Source: DATATV01 sp035551355 (GTDB lineage: Bacteria; Actinomycetota; Actinomycetes; Mycobacteriales; Pseudonocardiaceae). From it: a stretch of DNA of 64,000 bases. Shown piece after piece: positions 26,259 to 35,358 of this stretch (position 1 is the stretch's first letter; the number at the start of each line of letters is the position of its first letter). A model generated the notes under the pieces. That model saw only the letters and a program-made list of their open reading frames with translations. It did not search any database and was not told the origin of the DNA. The stretch spans positions 1-64,000 of the forward strand of contig DASZNF010000034.1 in assembly GCA_035551355.1 (NCBI GenBank). Direction: 5' to 3'. Position numbers and translations under genes: made by a program.

Positions 26259-26485
26259 CTCAGACCGTCCTTACCGGAGATGACGCACTCTGCATAACGT
26301 CTCTTTTCCGTGGTCGTCCGGTCGTGTTCCCTGTCGAGAATAAGTCGCTAACCGTTACAAAAGGCTAGCATTCTCACTCTAATGGGTTAGTTCGTCGACG
26401 TCGGGTCACCGTTTCGAGGAGATCGACCGAGATCAAGGGTGGTCCCACGCGTCATCACAGAGACATTACGAGGGTAGTCGAATCA

Positions 26486-27364
26486 CTACTCGGTGCGTCG
26501 CAGGATCCCGGACAACCTGCTGATTTCCGCCGGTCCGACCCGGCAGCAGCCACCGACCAGCCGGGCCCCCTCGGCCACCCATCCGCGCACCGCGTCCGGG
26601 TCGAGACTGCGCCGTCCGGTCCAATTGCGCTGCGCCGATTGCCACCGTTCGCCGCTGTTCGGATATGCCACCACCGGTTTCCCGGTTACCGCCCGGGCCG
26701 TGCCGACCGCGTCGAGCACATCGCTTGGTGCACAACAATTCACTCCGGCCGCGACCACCTGGTCCACCCCCGCGGCCACCGCGAACGCCTCGGCGAGCGG
26801 CTGCCCGGCCCGGGTGTGGCGCCCGGAGATCGTGTAGGACAGCCAGATCGGCACATCCATTTCGACAGCCAGTTCGACGAGCACGGCCGCCTCGGTCACG
26901 TCCGGCACCGTCTCCACCGCGAACACGTCCGGCCCGGCCTCGGTCAGCGCGGCCATCCGGGGCCGGTGGAACCGAGCCAGTTCCGTCGCCGACAGCCCGT
27001 ACCGCCCGCGGTACTCCGACCCGTCGGCCAGCATCGCCCCATACGGCCCTACCGACGCGGCGATCCATAATGGACGATCGGGTTCGCTTTCCTGCCAGGC
27101 ATTCGCGGCCCGGCGGGCCAGCGCGACACTCCGCCGCAACAATGCCCCGGTTTCGCGCGAGTCGATACCGAACCGCGCGAAACCGGGAAAACTGGCCTGA
27201 TAGCTCGCGGTGATGGCCACCTGCGCGCCGGCGCGGAAATAGGCCAGATGCGCGGCGGTCACCGCATCCGGGTCGTCGCGCAGCACCCGGGCGGTCCACA
27301 GTGCGTCGGTCAGCTGGTGGCCGCTCGCGGCGAGCTGATTGGACAGCCCGCCGTCGAGCGGCAC
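26486..27364 (-). CDS. mmuM: Homocysteine S-methyltransferase
   Basis: About 292 residues from GTG 27364. It transfers a methyl group from S-methylmethionine (or SAM) to homocysteine, giving methionine. The zinc cysteines are present: GVNCCAP near residue 200, and VGGCCRVGP near the C-terminus. The N-terminal barrel strand is VPLDGGLSNQLAASG. Related proteins usually have 15-18 residues before this point. The only upstream candidate is a CTG at 27418, just before which the aldehyde dehydrogenase ends at 27421, so the true start may be that rare codon. It is probably co-transcribed with the upstream gene. Confidence 0.88.
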   Translation of the reverse strand: MPLDGGLSNQLAASGHQLTDALWTARVLRDDPDAVTAAHLAYFRAGAQVAITASYQASFPGFARFGIDSRETGALLRRSVALARRAANAWQESEPDRPLWIAASVGPYGAMLADGSEYRGRYGLSATELARFHRPRMAALTEAGPDVFAVETVPDVTEAAVLVELAVEMDVPIWLSYTISGRHTRAGQPLAEAFAVAAGVDQVVAAGVNCCAPSDVLDAVGTARAVTGKPVVAYPNSGERWQSAQRNWTGRRSLDPDAVRGWVAEGARLVGGCCRVGPAEISRLSGILRRTE

Positions 27365-27420
27365 CGGACCGCGATCCAGTGCCGCGGCAAGGGTTCCCGC
27401 GTTGTCTGCGGTGGACAGTG

Positions 27421-28932
27421 CTACTTCCGCCCGTGCAGGAAGGTCATCAGCTTGCCAACCAGCGCGTCCGCCCGCTCGGTCTTGGTGAACGTGGTCAGCT
27501 GGATGGGTGCGGTGAACCGGGGCTTGGCAATGGCCTTGGCCCGGGCGAATTCCCGCAACCCGTCCGGCCCGTGAATGCGCCCGAAACCGGAGTCGCCGAC
27601 CCCGCCGAAGGGCAGGCTGGGAATTCCGGCGAACGAAATGACCGAATTCACCGACACCATTCCCGACCGCAGCCGTTCGGCGATGGCCATGGCGTTCTTC
27701 TTGGCGAACACGGTGTTGCCCAGGCCGTAGCGGGTGGCATTGGCCCGGGCCACCGCGTCGTCCATGTCCCGCACCTTGGCCACGGTCAAGGTGGGCCCGA
27801 AGGTCTCGTCGGTGACCGCCTTGCTGTCCTCGGGCACGTTGACCAGCACGGTCGGCTGCACGAATCGCTCGCCCACCGCGTCCGCGCCGCCCAGCAGGGC
27901 TTTCCCGCCCCGGGCCAGCGCGTCGGTGATGTGCTCGCGGATGACGTTGAGCTGCGAGGGCATGGTGATCGGCCCGATCTGGTCGCCCGTGCCGGTGCCC
28001 GCGTGCACCTGCTTGGCCTTGTCCAGCAGCTTGGCCACGAACTCGTCGTGCACCCGCTCGTGCACGTACACCCGCTCCACGCCGACACAGGTCTGTCCGG
28101 CGTTGGACATCCCGCCCCACACGGCGGCATCGGCGGCCGCCTCCAGGTCGGCGTCGGCGTCGACCAGCAGTGAGTCCTTGCCGCCGCCCTCGATGATCAC
28201 CGGGGTGAGTGACTCGGCGCAGGCCGCCATCACCTTGCGTCCGGTACCGGCTGACCCGGTGAACGCCACCTTGTCCACGCCCGCCCGGCACAGTGCGGCG
28301 CCGGTGTCCCCGAATCCGGTCACCACCTGCAGAACCGGCTGATCCGGCACCGCTTCGGCCAGTGTCTCGGCCAGCCACAGGCCAACGCCCGGCGTGTACT
28401 CGCTCGGCTTGAACACCACCGCGTTGCCTGCGGCCAGTGCGTAGGCGATGGACCCCATGGGGGTGAACACCGGGTAGTTCCACGGCCCGATCACCCCGAC
28501 CACGCCCAGCGGGTCGTACCGCACGCTGGCCGCGAAGTTGGCCAGCAGCAGTCCGGGGGAGCGCCGCTGCGGCCCGAGCACCCGGCGCGCGTGCTTGGCC
28601 GCCCATGCGATGTGGTCGATGGCCAGCACGATTTCCAGCTGAGCGTCCCGCCGCGGCTTGCCGGTCTCGGCGCAGACGACGTCGATCAGCTCGTTCATCC
28701 GCCGGGTGATCACGCCGTTCCACTTGAGCAGCCGTTGCGTGCGCCCGGCGAAGCCGAGTTCGGACCACCAGGTCGAGGCGATCCGGGCCCGGTCAACGGC
28801 CGCGGCGACGTCCTCGGCGGAGTGAATGGGGTGGCTGCCCACCACCTCGCCGGTGCCCGGATTCAGCGAGTCGAACCGCGCCTCGTGCACTTCGCCGGAA
28901 CCCTGTCCCGCGTCCACCGACGAAGAGTCCAT
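27421..28932 (-). CDS. Aldehyde dehydrogenase (succinate-semialdehyde dehydrogenase-like)
   Basis: 503 residues of the NAD(P)-dependent aldehyde dehydrogenase family. GPWNYPVFTPMGSIAYALAA is the cofactor-binding stretch, TPVIIEGGGKD carries the general base Glu near residue 265, and NAGQTCVGVERVYV carries the catalytic Cys near residue 300. GIPSLPFGGVGDSGFGRIHG is the C-terminal signature. The overall pattern resembles mycobacterial GabD2 more than betaine aldehyde dehydrogenases. AGGAGG precedes the ATG by six bases. With the polyamine transporter and aminotransferase 8-13 kb away it could serve polyamine or GABA breakdown, which is inference. Confidence 0.88.
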   Translation of the reverse strand: MDSSSVDAGQGSGEVHEARFDSLNPGTGEVVGSHPIHSAEDVAAAVDRARIASTWWSELGFAGRTQRLLKWNGVITRRMNELIDVVCAETGKPRRDAQLEIVLAIDHIAWAAKHARRVLGPQRRSPGLLLANFAASVRYDPLGVVGVIGPWNYPVFTPMGSIAYALAAGNAVVFKPSEYTPGVGLWLAETLAEAVPDQPVLQVVTGFGDTGAALCRAGVDKVAFTGSAGTGRKVMAACAESLTPVIIEGGGKDSLLVDADADLEAAADAAVWGGMSNAGQTCVGVERVYVHERVHDEFVAKLLDKAKQVHAGTGTGDQIGPITMPSQLNVIREHITDALARGGKALLGGADAVGERFVQPTVLVNVPEDSKAVTDETFGPTLTVAKVRDMDDAVARANATRYGLGNTVFAKKNAMAIAERLRSGMVSVNSVISFAGIPSLPFGGVGDSGFGRIHGPDGLREFARAKAIAKPRFTAPIQLTTFTKTERADALVGKLMTFLHGRK

Positions 28933-29051
28933 CGGAGCCTCCTGACCGCGTCGTCCTGCTGCCCGTGTCTGTCCTGTCCCATCATGGTTCACACGTCCAG
29001 CCGATGCCATACCGGCCGGTAACTTCGCGCTCGGTTCGATCACTCGATTTG

Positions 29052-29071
29052 ACCTGGAGTGCACTCCAGGT
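29052..29071 (+). promoter_or_regulatory. Perfect 20-bp dyad, MerR-type operator/promoter
   Basis: The perfect palindrome ACCTGGAGTGCACTCCAGGT begins inside a -35-like TTGACC (29050-29055). This arrangement, a dyad filling a long -35/-10 spacer, is characteristic of promoters activated by MerR-family regulators. It would drive the SDR gene starting at 29110. No MerR gene is in the window. Confidence 0.7.
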
Positions 29072-29109
29072 TGTTTGCTTGGGGTGGAGTCGACGAATGG
29101 AGAGTTCGG

Positions 29110-29856
29110 ATGGCAGGGCAGCTGGACGGCAGGGTCGCGCTGGTCACCGGGGCGTCCTCGGGGATCGGTGAGGCGACGGCGAAGACCCTGGCCAAGGAGG
29201 GTGCGGCCGTGGTGATCGCGGCGCGGCGGACCGATCGCCTGGCCAAGCTGGACGCCGAGTTGCAGTCGCTGGGCGCCAGGTCCTTGGTGGTCGAACTGGA
29301 CGTAACGGACGAACAAGCCTGCCGCGACGCGGTGGCCAGGACGGTCGAGACGTTCGGCGGCCTGGACATCGTGATCAACAACGCCGGCGTGATGCTGCTG
29401 GGCAAGATCGTCGGCGCGGACACGACCGACTGGACCCGCATGGTGCACACCAACCTGCTGGGTTCGATGTACATCGCGCACGCCGCGCTGCCGCACCTGC
29501 TCGAGCGCAAGGGGTCGCTGGTGCAGGTGTCCTCGGTGGCCGGCCGGGTGGCCCGGTTGGGTTCCGGCGGTTACAACGCCACGAAGTGGGGCATCAACGC
29601 CTTCTGCGAGTCGCTGCGGCAGGAGGTGACCACGCAGGGCGTCCGCGTGGTCGTCATCGAGCCGGGCGCGGTCGACACGGAACTGACCGACCACATCACC
29701 GACCCCGAGGCCAAGGCGAACAGCAAGAAGCGCTTCGAGGGCCTGCGCAAACTGGCCTCGGACGACATCGCCGAGGCCGTCCGGTACGCGGTGACCCAGC
29801 CCGAGCACGTGGCGATCAACGAGATTCTGGTGCGGCCCACGGATCAGGCGAACTGA
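29110..29856 (+). CDS. Short-chain dehydrogenase/reductase
   Basis: 248 residues, classical SDR. The Rossmann glycine motif is VTGASSGIGEAT (residue 12 on), NNAGVMLLG is the structural NAG motif, and the active site is Ser in VQVSSVAGRVAR with YNATKWG (Tyr-x-x-x-Lys). The segment AARRTDRL suggests NADP(H) preference. Substrate cannot be told. The gene stands alone behind the 20-bp dyad at 29052, so it is likely inducible. Confidence 0.9.
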   Translation: MAGQLDGRVALVTGASSGIGEATAKTLAKEGAAVVIAARRTDRLAKLDAELQSLGARSLVVELDVTDEQACRDAVARTVETFGGLDIVINNAGVMLLGKIVGADTTDWTRMVHTNLLGSMYIAHAALPHLLERKGSLVQVSSVAGRVARLGSGGYNATKWGINAFCESLRQEVTTQGVRVVVIEPGAVDTELTDHITDPEAKANSKKRFEGLRKLASDDIAEAVRYAVTQPEHVAINEILVRPTDQAN

Positions 29857-29896
29857 ATTCGACGCGGCGGGGTCGCTCTCGAATGCGGCCCGCCGC

Positions 29897-29945
29897 AGCC
29901 GTTCCGCAGCCTCCGGGGCCGCCGCCGTTACGCAGCCTCCGGAGC
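29897..29945. repeat. Imperfect 23-bp direct repeat
   Basis: Two copies of GCCGTTNCGCAGCCTCCGG plus flanking GCC (29897-29919 and 29923-29945), differing at two positions with a 26-base period. They lie between the SDR and GPP34 genes, both of which end toward this spot. Confidence 0.7.
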
Positions 29946-30005
29946 CACGCCGCGCCTGTGGCCGTTGCACACCTTCGCCAGCGGCACCGGGCTTACAAGC
30001 CCGGA

Positions 30006-30758
30006 TCAGCCCCCGGAAGCGCTGGCCGCGGCGATCCGCGCCGCGCGGGCCCGCCGCACCACCGTCTTCAACGCCGGCACCGCCGCTCCGCCCCGCTGCG
30101 CCAACTCCTCGACCCGCCGCGAGCGCTGCCGGAACTCCCGCCGGGAAACCCCCATCCGGAACTGCCCGGCCCCGACCAACGCCACCAGCGCCGCGTCCGC
30201 CGGATCGATCTCCGCCACCGGCGCGGAACCGGTCAGCACCGTCCGCACCCGCTCCCGCAGCGCCGCCACCGACCCCGGATCCACCACCGTCACCCGCCGG
30301 GACACGAAGATCCCCAGCGGCCGTCGTGTCTCGACCTCGATGACGCCCTTGGCTTCCAGGTTCCGCCGCGTCGCGCACGCCGAGTGCCGCCGGCCCCGCC
30401 GGATCCACGCTGACCAGGACCTCGGCCGGGCTTCGGCCACCTCGGTCAGCACCGAGTCGAGCAGCGGATCATCCGCTCGCTTGTTCGACGACGCTCGTAC
30501 CTTGCCGCCGGATGTCTCGTCCTCGGTCAACAACCCGCGCAGATTCAGCTCGGCCACCGCCGCCCCGCGCAGCAGCACGCCCAGCTCCGGCGACGAACGC
30601 AGCCGACTGCGGTCCACGTCACAGGCCAGCAAATACAGTTTCTCCGGCAGCGAATCCGCCTGCCCCGCACCAGCCACTTTTCCCCCTGACGTCTCACTAT
30701 TCGACCCGCGAGCAGGGTAGCCCTTGTGGCCACGGCGAACCGGGTGCGATGTTGTCAT
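30006..30758 (-). CDS. GPP34 (GOLPH3/Vps74-like) domain protein
   Basis: 250 residues. The GPP34 fold is indicated by EKLYLLACDVDRSRL, LLRGAAVAELNLRGLL, DDPLLDSVLTEVAE, then RNLEAKGVIEVETRR and IDPADAALVALVGAGQF. In eukaryotes the family binds phosphatidylinositol-4-phosphate and sorts Golgi enzymes. Bacterial members are frequent in Streptomyces and relatives but uncharacterised. The N-terminal 35 residues are a basic, low-complexity extension. The heptad ETSGGKV occurs twice (near residues 22 and 81), the second at the usual domain position. Confidence 0.85.
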   Translation of the reverse strand: MTTSHPVRRGHKGYPARGSNSETSGGKVAGAGQADSLPEKLYLLACDVDRSRLRSSPELGVLLRGAAVAELNLRGLLTEDETSGGKVRASSNKRADDPLLDSVLTEVAEARPRSWSAWIRRGRRHSACATRRNLEAKGVIEVETRRPLGIFVSRRVTVVDPGSVAALRERVRTVLTGSAPVAEIDPADAALVALVGAGQFRMGVSRREFRQRSRRVEELAQRGGAAVPALKTVVRRARAARIAAASASGG

Positions 30759-30858
30759 GAGTAGCTCAGTCCTGCCTCAGCCGCTTCTCAGGCTCGCGGT
30801 GTGTAGTGGTCTTCAGACAACGGTTTCGGTCCTGACGAAGGTTGGTAAAGGAGTGGAC

Positions 30859-32475
30859 ATGGCCGAAAATGAGCGGCCGTCCGATTCGGGCTGGCAGCAG
30901 GACCGGCCGGTCGGCGGCACGGACCCCTGGGGCCGGCCCTACGGCCAGCCGAGCGGGTACGAGCGCCCGCAGCCGGGCACCCCGCAGAACGCGCAGCCCA
31001 GCGGCTATGAGAACCCGCAGCAAAATCCTCAGCAGCCGACTGGTTTCGAGCCTCCGCAGTCTGGGTATGCCGGCTTTGGTCAGCAACCCGGATACGAGCA
31101 GCAGGCTCAGCACACGCAGCCTTACCCCGGCTACCAGCCGGGCGGCCACGAGCAGCAGGCCGGCTACGAGCAGCGTCCGGGTTTTGGTGCGTCAGGCTTT
31201 GGCGCGCCCGGTGGTTACGGCGGTCCCGGTGGATACGGCCCGGGCGTCGGCATGCCACCGGGCGCGCAGCAGTATCCCTCCTCGGGCTACTACCCGTATC
31301 CCCCGCAGTACCAGCGCAAGAAGCGCTCGCCGGTGCTGACCGCGGCCATCGCCGTGCTCCTGCTGGCCATCCCGGTGGCCGCGGGCATCGGCATCGGCCA
31401 GGCCATGCAGCACGCCAACTCGTCCAACAGCGCCTCCTCCGGCTCGACCGGCACCGGTTCGAGCAGCTCGGGTAGCGGCGGTGCCACCTACTCCGGCGAC
31501 TCGGCCTCCATCGCGGCCGCGGTCGACCCGGGCATCGTGGACATCAACACCACCCTGGGCTACCAGCAGGCCGAGGCGGCGGGCACCGGCATCGTGCTCA
31601 CCGCCAACGGCGAGATCCTCACCAACAACCACGTGATCAACGGCGCCACCAGCATCAGCGTGACCGATATCGGCAACGGCAAGACCTACAAGGCCAACGT
31701 GGTCGGCTACGACCGCACCGATGACATCGCGGTGTTGCAGCTGGTCAACGCATCCGGCCTGACCACCGTCTCGCTCGGCGACTCGAGCACGGTCAAGGTG
31801 GGCGACTCGGTGGTGGCGCTGGGCAACGCGGGCGGCCAGGGTGGCACCCCGGCGGTCGCCGCGGGCACGGTCACCGAGCTCAACCGGTCGATCACGGCCA
31901 GCGACGAGTCGGACGGCACCTCCGAGCAGCTGTCCGGGCTGATCGAGGTCAACGCCGACGTCGAGCCGGGCGACTCGGGCGGCCCGCTGGTGAACAGCTC
32001 CGGCAAGGTCATCGCCATCGACACCGCGGCCTCAACCGCGGGCTCGGGCAGCGGCAACTTCCAGATGCAGGGCCAGTCCGGCAATGGCCGCGGCTTCGCC
32101 ATCCCGATCGACAAGGCCATCTCGCTGGCCAAGCAGATCCAGGCCGGCACCGCGTCCGACACGATCCACATCGGCAAGACCGCCTTCCTGGGCGTCGGGT
32201 CGAGCAGCAGCAGCCAGCAGCAGGGCCAGGGCACGACGACCGGCAACGGCGTCACCATCACCGAGGTGATCCCGAGTTCCCCGGCCGCCACCGCGGGCCT
32301 GACCATCGGCGACACCATCACCAGCTTGAACGGCACGGCGGTGAACTCGGCCAACACGCTGACCAACCTGATCGGCGCGAAGCACCCCGGTGACACCGCC
32401 ACCATCGGCTGGACCGACACCTCCGGCGCGGCGCACACCAGCACCGTCACCCTGGCCGACGGCCCCGCCGAGTAA
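30859..32475 (+). CDS. HtrA/DegP-like membrane-anchored serine protease with PDZ domain
   Basis: 538 residues. Residues 1-150 are a cytoplasmic Gln/Pro/Gly/Tyr-rich low-complexity region. One membrane helix follows (LTAAIAVLLLAIPVAAGIGI), then a Ser/Gly linker and a trypsin-like domain with ITNNHVI-type His (ILTNNHVINGA), Asp (YDRTDDIAVLQL) and Ser (EPGDSGGPLVNS). A PDZ domain occupies about residues 430-535 (IPSSPAATAGLTIGDTI). It probably degrades or senses misfolded proteins outside the membrane. AAAGGAG precedes the ATG by five bases. Confidence 0.93.
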   Translation: MAENERPSDSGWQQDRPVGGTDPWGRPYGQPSGYERPQPGTPQNAQPSGYENPQQNPQQPTGFEPPQSGYAGFGQQPGYEQQAQHTQPYPGYQPGGHEQQAGYEQRPGFGASGFGAPGGYGGPGGYGPGVGMPPGAQQYPSSGYYPYPPQYQRKKRSPVLTAAIAVLLLAIPVAAGIGIGQAMQHANSSNSASSGSTGTGSSSSGSGGATYSGDSASIAAAVDPGIVDINTTLGYQQAEAAGTGIVLTANGEILTNNHVINGATSISVTDIGNGKTYKANVVGYDRTDDIAVLQLVNASGLTTVSLGDSSTVKVGDSVVALGNAGGQGGTPAVAAGTVTELNRSITASDESDGTSEQLSGLIEVNADVEPGDSGGPLVNSSGKVIAIDTAASTAGSGSGNFQMQGQSGNGRGFAIPIDKAISLAKQIQAGTASDTIHIGKTAFLGVGSSSSSQQQGQGTTTGNGVTITEVIPSSPAATAGLTIGDTITSLNGTAVNSANTLTNLIGAKHPGDTATIGWTDTSGAAHTSTVTLADGPAE

Positions 32476-32492
32476 CCGGCCGGAAAACCAAG

Positions 32493-32524
32493 CGGGCCCG
32501 GGACGTTCACTCGTCCCGGGCCCG
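32493..32524 (+). terminator. Strong terminator after the HtrA-like gene
   Basis: A 13-bp perfect stem, CGGGCCCGGGACG with CGTCCCGGGCCCG and a six-base loop, followed by GTTTTCGTTG. It lies 17 bases after the stop codon. It may also act for the converging NmrA-like gene. Confidence 0.85.
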
Positions 32525-32547
32525 GTTTTCGTTGTGTCTCAGGACAT

Positions 32548-33387
32548 TCAACGGAAGTCGGCAACGTGGTCCTCGGCCCACCGGGAGAACGGGGTCGCGG
32601 GGTGGCCGGTGATCCGCTGGACTCCGTCGTGCACCTCGGCCGGCTGGCCGGAACCCGGTTCGTAGAAGGAAACCATGACGTCCGCGAACGCGGGCGGCAT
32701 GGTCTTGCCCAGCTCGGCCCGTTCCGCGCGCAGGCCGACGACCTCCAGCGTCACCGCCTCGCCAAGGGCCGCGCCGATCGCCGCGACCTGGTCCCGCGCG
32801 GTCAGCGATTCCGGTCCGGACAACAGATAGTCCGTGTTCCGGTGGCCGGGCCGCAGCAGCGCGGTCACCGCCGCCTCGGCGATGTCGCGTTCGTGGATCG
32901 GCGCGCTCGCGGTGTCCGGGAACGCGGTGCGCACCACCCGCTCGGCCCGCACGGACGGGGCGAACCGGCTGATCGTGTTGGTGGCGAACAGGCCCGGCCG
33001 CAGGAACGTGTACGGGACACCGGAATTCAACAGGGTCCGTTCCACGATGGCGTGCCGCTCGGCGATCGAGTTGGTCCGCACGCTCGGATAGGCGATCGAC
33101 GCCGAGGACAGCAGCACCACGTGCTCGATCGCCGCCGCTCGCGCCGCCTCGGCGAATTCCGCGGCCCCGGCCGGTTCGGCGTAGAGGAACACCTTGTCGA
33201 TCCCGGTCAGCGCGGGCGCGATGGTGGCCGGCACGCCAAGATCCAGAGATATCAACGGGACCTGCGGCGGCAGGCCGGCCGGCGCACCGGCCCGGCTGGC
33301 CGCGCGCACCGGCTCGCCCTCGGCCACCAGCTGCCGGATCACCTCGCGCGCCACCGCGCCGCGCGCGCCGGTCACCAGAACGGTCAT
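32548..33387 (-). CDS. NmrA-like NAD(P)-binding protein
   Basis: 279 residues of the atypical SDR class. The nucleotide-binding glycine motif is MTVLVTGARGAVAREVIRQL, and HVVLLSSASIAYPS and RPGLFATNTI are family segments. It lacks a classical Tyr-x-x-x-Lys catalytic pair, as is usual for NmrA/QOR2-type proteins. These often act as quinone reductases or redox sensors. GGGAGG lies six bases upstream of the ATG. Confidence 0.85.
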   Translation of the reverse strand: MTVLVTGARGAVAREVIRQLVAEGEPVRAASRAGAPAGLPPQVPLISLDLGVPATIAPALTGIDKVFLYAEPAGAAEFAEAARAAAIEHVVLLSSASIAYPSVRTNSIAERHAIVERTLLNSGVPYTFLRPGLFATNTISRFAPSVRAERVVRTAFPDTASAPIHERDIAEAAVTALLRPGHRNTDYLLSGPESLTARDQVAAIGAALGEAVTLEVVGLRAERAELGKTMPPAFADVMVSFYEPGSGQPAEVHDGVQRITGHPATPFSRWAEDHVADFR

Positions 33388-33482
33388 TCTCAACCTCCCT
33401 GAGCCAACCTGAGCGAGCCCGAACGATGGTCCCCACTCGACCATCATGGCACCGCCGCGCGCACCACCGCGCCGATCGCCGC

Positions 33483-34439
33483 TCAGCCCGCCCGCAGGAA
33501 CTGTTGCACCGCTTGGGAAATCCCGGCCGCGATGGCCTGCTGTCCGGCCGGATCGGCGGCCACCGCGGCTTCGGTCGCGTTGGTCAGGAACAGCGGTTCG
33601 GTCAGCGCGCCGGGCATGGTGCTGGGCTGGTCCACGTAGCCGGGGTCGGGCGGGCCGAGCAGGTCGAGGTGGCCGTAGGCCTGGCCCTGCGGGGTGATCT
33701 CGCCGCCGCCCACCGTGGTGTCCGGCGCGATCCCGCGGTCCGGCACCGACCACCCCGCCGCGTCCAGCGCGCCGAGCACCTCGGTCTGCACCTGTGCGGC
33801 CAGGGCCTGGTTCTGGGCAGCGAACGGCCGGGCCGCGTCGTAGAGGGTGCTCGCGCCGCGCACCGAACCGGACGGGTACGCGTCGAAGTGCACGGACACC
33901 AGCGCGGCCGCGCCGGAGGCGTCGGCGCAGCGCACCCGGGCCACCAGGTCGTCGTGTTTGCCCTGGGTGCTGAACTCCTGGTGATCCAGGTCGCCGGGGC
34001 CGAGCACGGCCACCGAGGTGTCCACGGTCCGGGACAGCACCACGCGATATCCGTTGTCCCGCAGCAGCTTCGCCGCGGCCAGCACCACCGGCAGGGTGAG
34101 GTCCTTCTCGTACACCGTTTGTCCCGATGGCAGCGTGCCGGCCGCGCCCGGGTCGGGGCCGCCGTGCCCGGCGTCCAGGAACACCGTGGCCTTGGCCGGC
34201 CCGGTGACCGGCTCGAACGCCACGCAGGCGCCGGCCGGGAAGGCGCCCGGCTCCAGCGGGACCGCGGTGGGGGTGGCCAAGGCCAGGGCGCTGGGGGTGC
34301 TGCCGGTGCGGCTGATCCGGGCCACCGGCCGGTGCGGGGTCGGACTGGGCCAGGCCAGTACCGCGGCGGTGGTCACCAGCGCGACCCCCAACCCGACACC
34401 CGGACCCCACCGCGTCGCCAAGCGGCGCCAGCCGATCAC
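33483..34439 (-). CDS. N-acetylmuramoyl-L-alanine amidase (Amidase_3), secreted
   Basis: 318 residues. An N-terminal membrane-spanning signal (VGLGVALVTTAAVLAW) is followed by a Pro/Ser linker and the zinc amidase domain from about residue 85. Zinc ligands and catalytic residues are in VFLDAGHGGPDPG, VYEKDLTL, ALVSVHFDAYPSG, and TEPLFLTNATEA. The enzyme cleaves the bond between MurNAc and stem peptide and acts in wall remodelling. A cell-wall-binding domain is absent. Confidence 0.9.
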   Translation of the reverse strand: MIGWRRLATRWGPGVGLGVALVTTAAVLAWPSPTPHRPVARISRTGSTPSALALATPTAVPLEPGAFPAGACVAFEPVTGPAKATVFLDAGHGGPDPGAAGTLPSGQTVYEKDLTLPVVLAAAKLLRDNGYRVVLSRTVDTSVAVLGPGDLDHQEFSTQGKHDDLVARVRCADASGAAALVSVHFDAYPSGSVRGASTLYDAARPFAAQNQALAAQVQTEVLGALDAAGWSVPDRGIAPDTTVGGGEITPQGQAYGHLDLLGPPDPGYVDQPSTMPGALTEPLFLTNATEAAVAADPAGQQAIAAGISQAVQQFLRAG

Positions 34440-34512
34440 CTCTTCATCAAACCCGAGCGGGTGTTACGGCGGCGCTAAACTTCCCGTTCCCCACTCGATC
34501 GGGGGTAGCCGG

Positions 34513-35358
34513 TCAGCCGCGCTGCCGGCCGGCCCGGAACCGGCCCAGCCCCAGCGAGACCGCGACCCCGGCCATGGTGATCAGCAGGATCATCGAGCCG
34601 ATCACGTCGATCTGCGGCGGCACGGCACGCTGCACCGAACCCCACACGAACATCGGGAACGTCTCGGCCGTGCCCGCGGTCAGCACCGTGATGATGTAGT
34701 CGTCGATGGACAACGCGAAGGCCAGCAGCGCCGCCGCGGCGATGCCCGGCGCGACCAGCGGGAGGGTCACCTTCAGGAACGTCTGCCGGGGCGTGGCGTA
34801 CAGGTCGGCGGCGGCCTTCTCCAACGTCGGGTCCATCCCGGCCAGCCGCGATTTCACCGTCACCACAACATAACTGAGGCTGAACATGACGTGCGCGATG
34901 GTGATCGTCCAGAAACCAAGCGATCCGGGGCCGACCACGTTGAAGAACAGGGTCAGCAGGGTCGCGCCCATCACCACCTCGGGCGCGGCCATCGGCAGGA
35001 ACAGCAGCACGTTGATGGCCGACCGGGCGCGGAACCTGTGGCGCACGACGGCGAACGCCACCATGGTGCCCAGGATGGTCGCGCCGATGGTGGCCACCAC
35101 GCCGATTTCCAGCGACAGCCCCAGGCTCGCGCACATCCCGCCCACCGCGCAGGGATGGGCCCAGGCGTTCAACGAGAACTGGTGCCACACGTAGTTGTAC
35201 TTGCCGTCCGGCTGGTTGAACGACATGACCAGCATGACCACGTTGGGCGCCAACAGGAACACGAAGATCAGCAACGCCACGAAGGCCAGCAGATGCTCGC
35301 GGGTCCACTCCAGCGGCCCGCTCCGGCGCACCCTCGGCCCGCTCGCCATGCCCGTCAC
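34513..35358 (-). CDS. potC: Polyamine ABC transporter permease PotC
   Basis: 281 residues with six membrane helices. The permease EAA loop is present (ADLYATPRQTFLKVTLPLVAPG). The GTG start at 35358 overlaps the potB stop by GTGA, and GGAGG lies seven bases upstream. An ATG nine bases further in has poorer spacing. It is the last gene of the potD-A-B-C operon and forms the membrane channel with PotB. Confidence 0.9.
   Translation of the reverse strand: MTGMASGPRVRRSGPLEWTREHLLAFVALLIFVFLLAPNVVMLVMSFNQPDGKYNYVWHQFSLNAWAHPCAVGGMCASLGLSLEIGVVATIGATILGTMVAFAVVRHRFRARSAINVLLFLPMAAPEVVMGATLLTLFFNVVGPGSLGFWTITIAHVMFSLSYVVVTVKSRLAGMDPTLEKAAADLYATPRQTFLKVTLPLVAPGIAAAALLAFALSIDDYIITVLTAGTAETFPMFVWGSVQRAVPPQIDVIGSMILLITMAGVAVSLGLGRFRAGRQRG

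Noticed and set aside
27421..30408. Very long minus-strand frame running from the aldehyde dehydrogenase through the SDR gene
   Set aside because: Only the part downstream of ATG 28932 is protein-like and has a ribosome binding site. The upstream part is antisense to the SDR at 29110.
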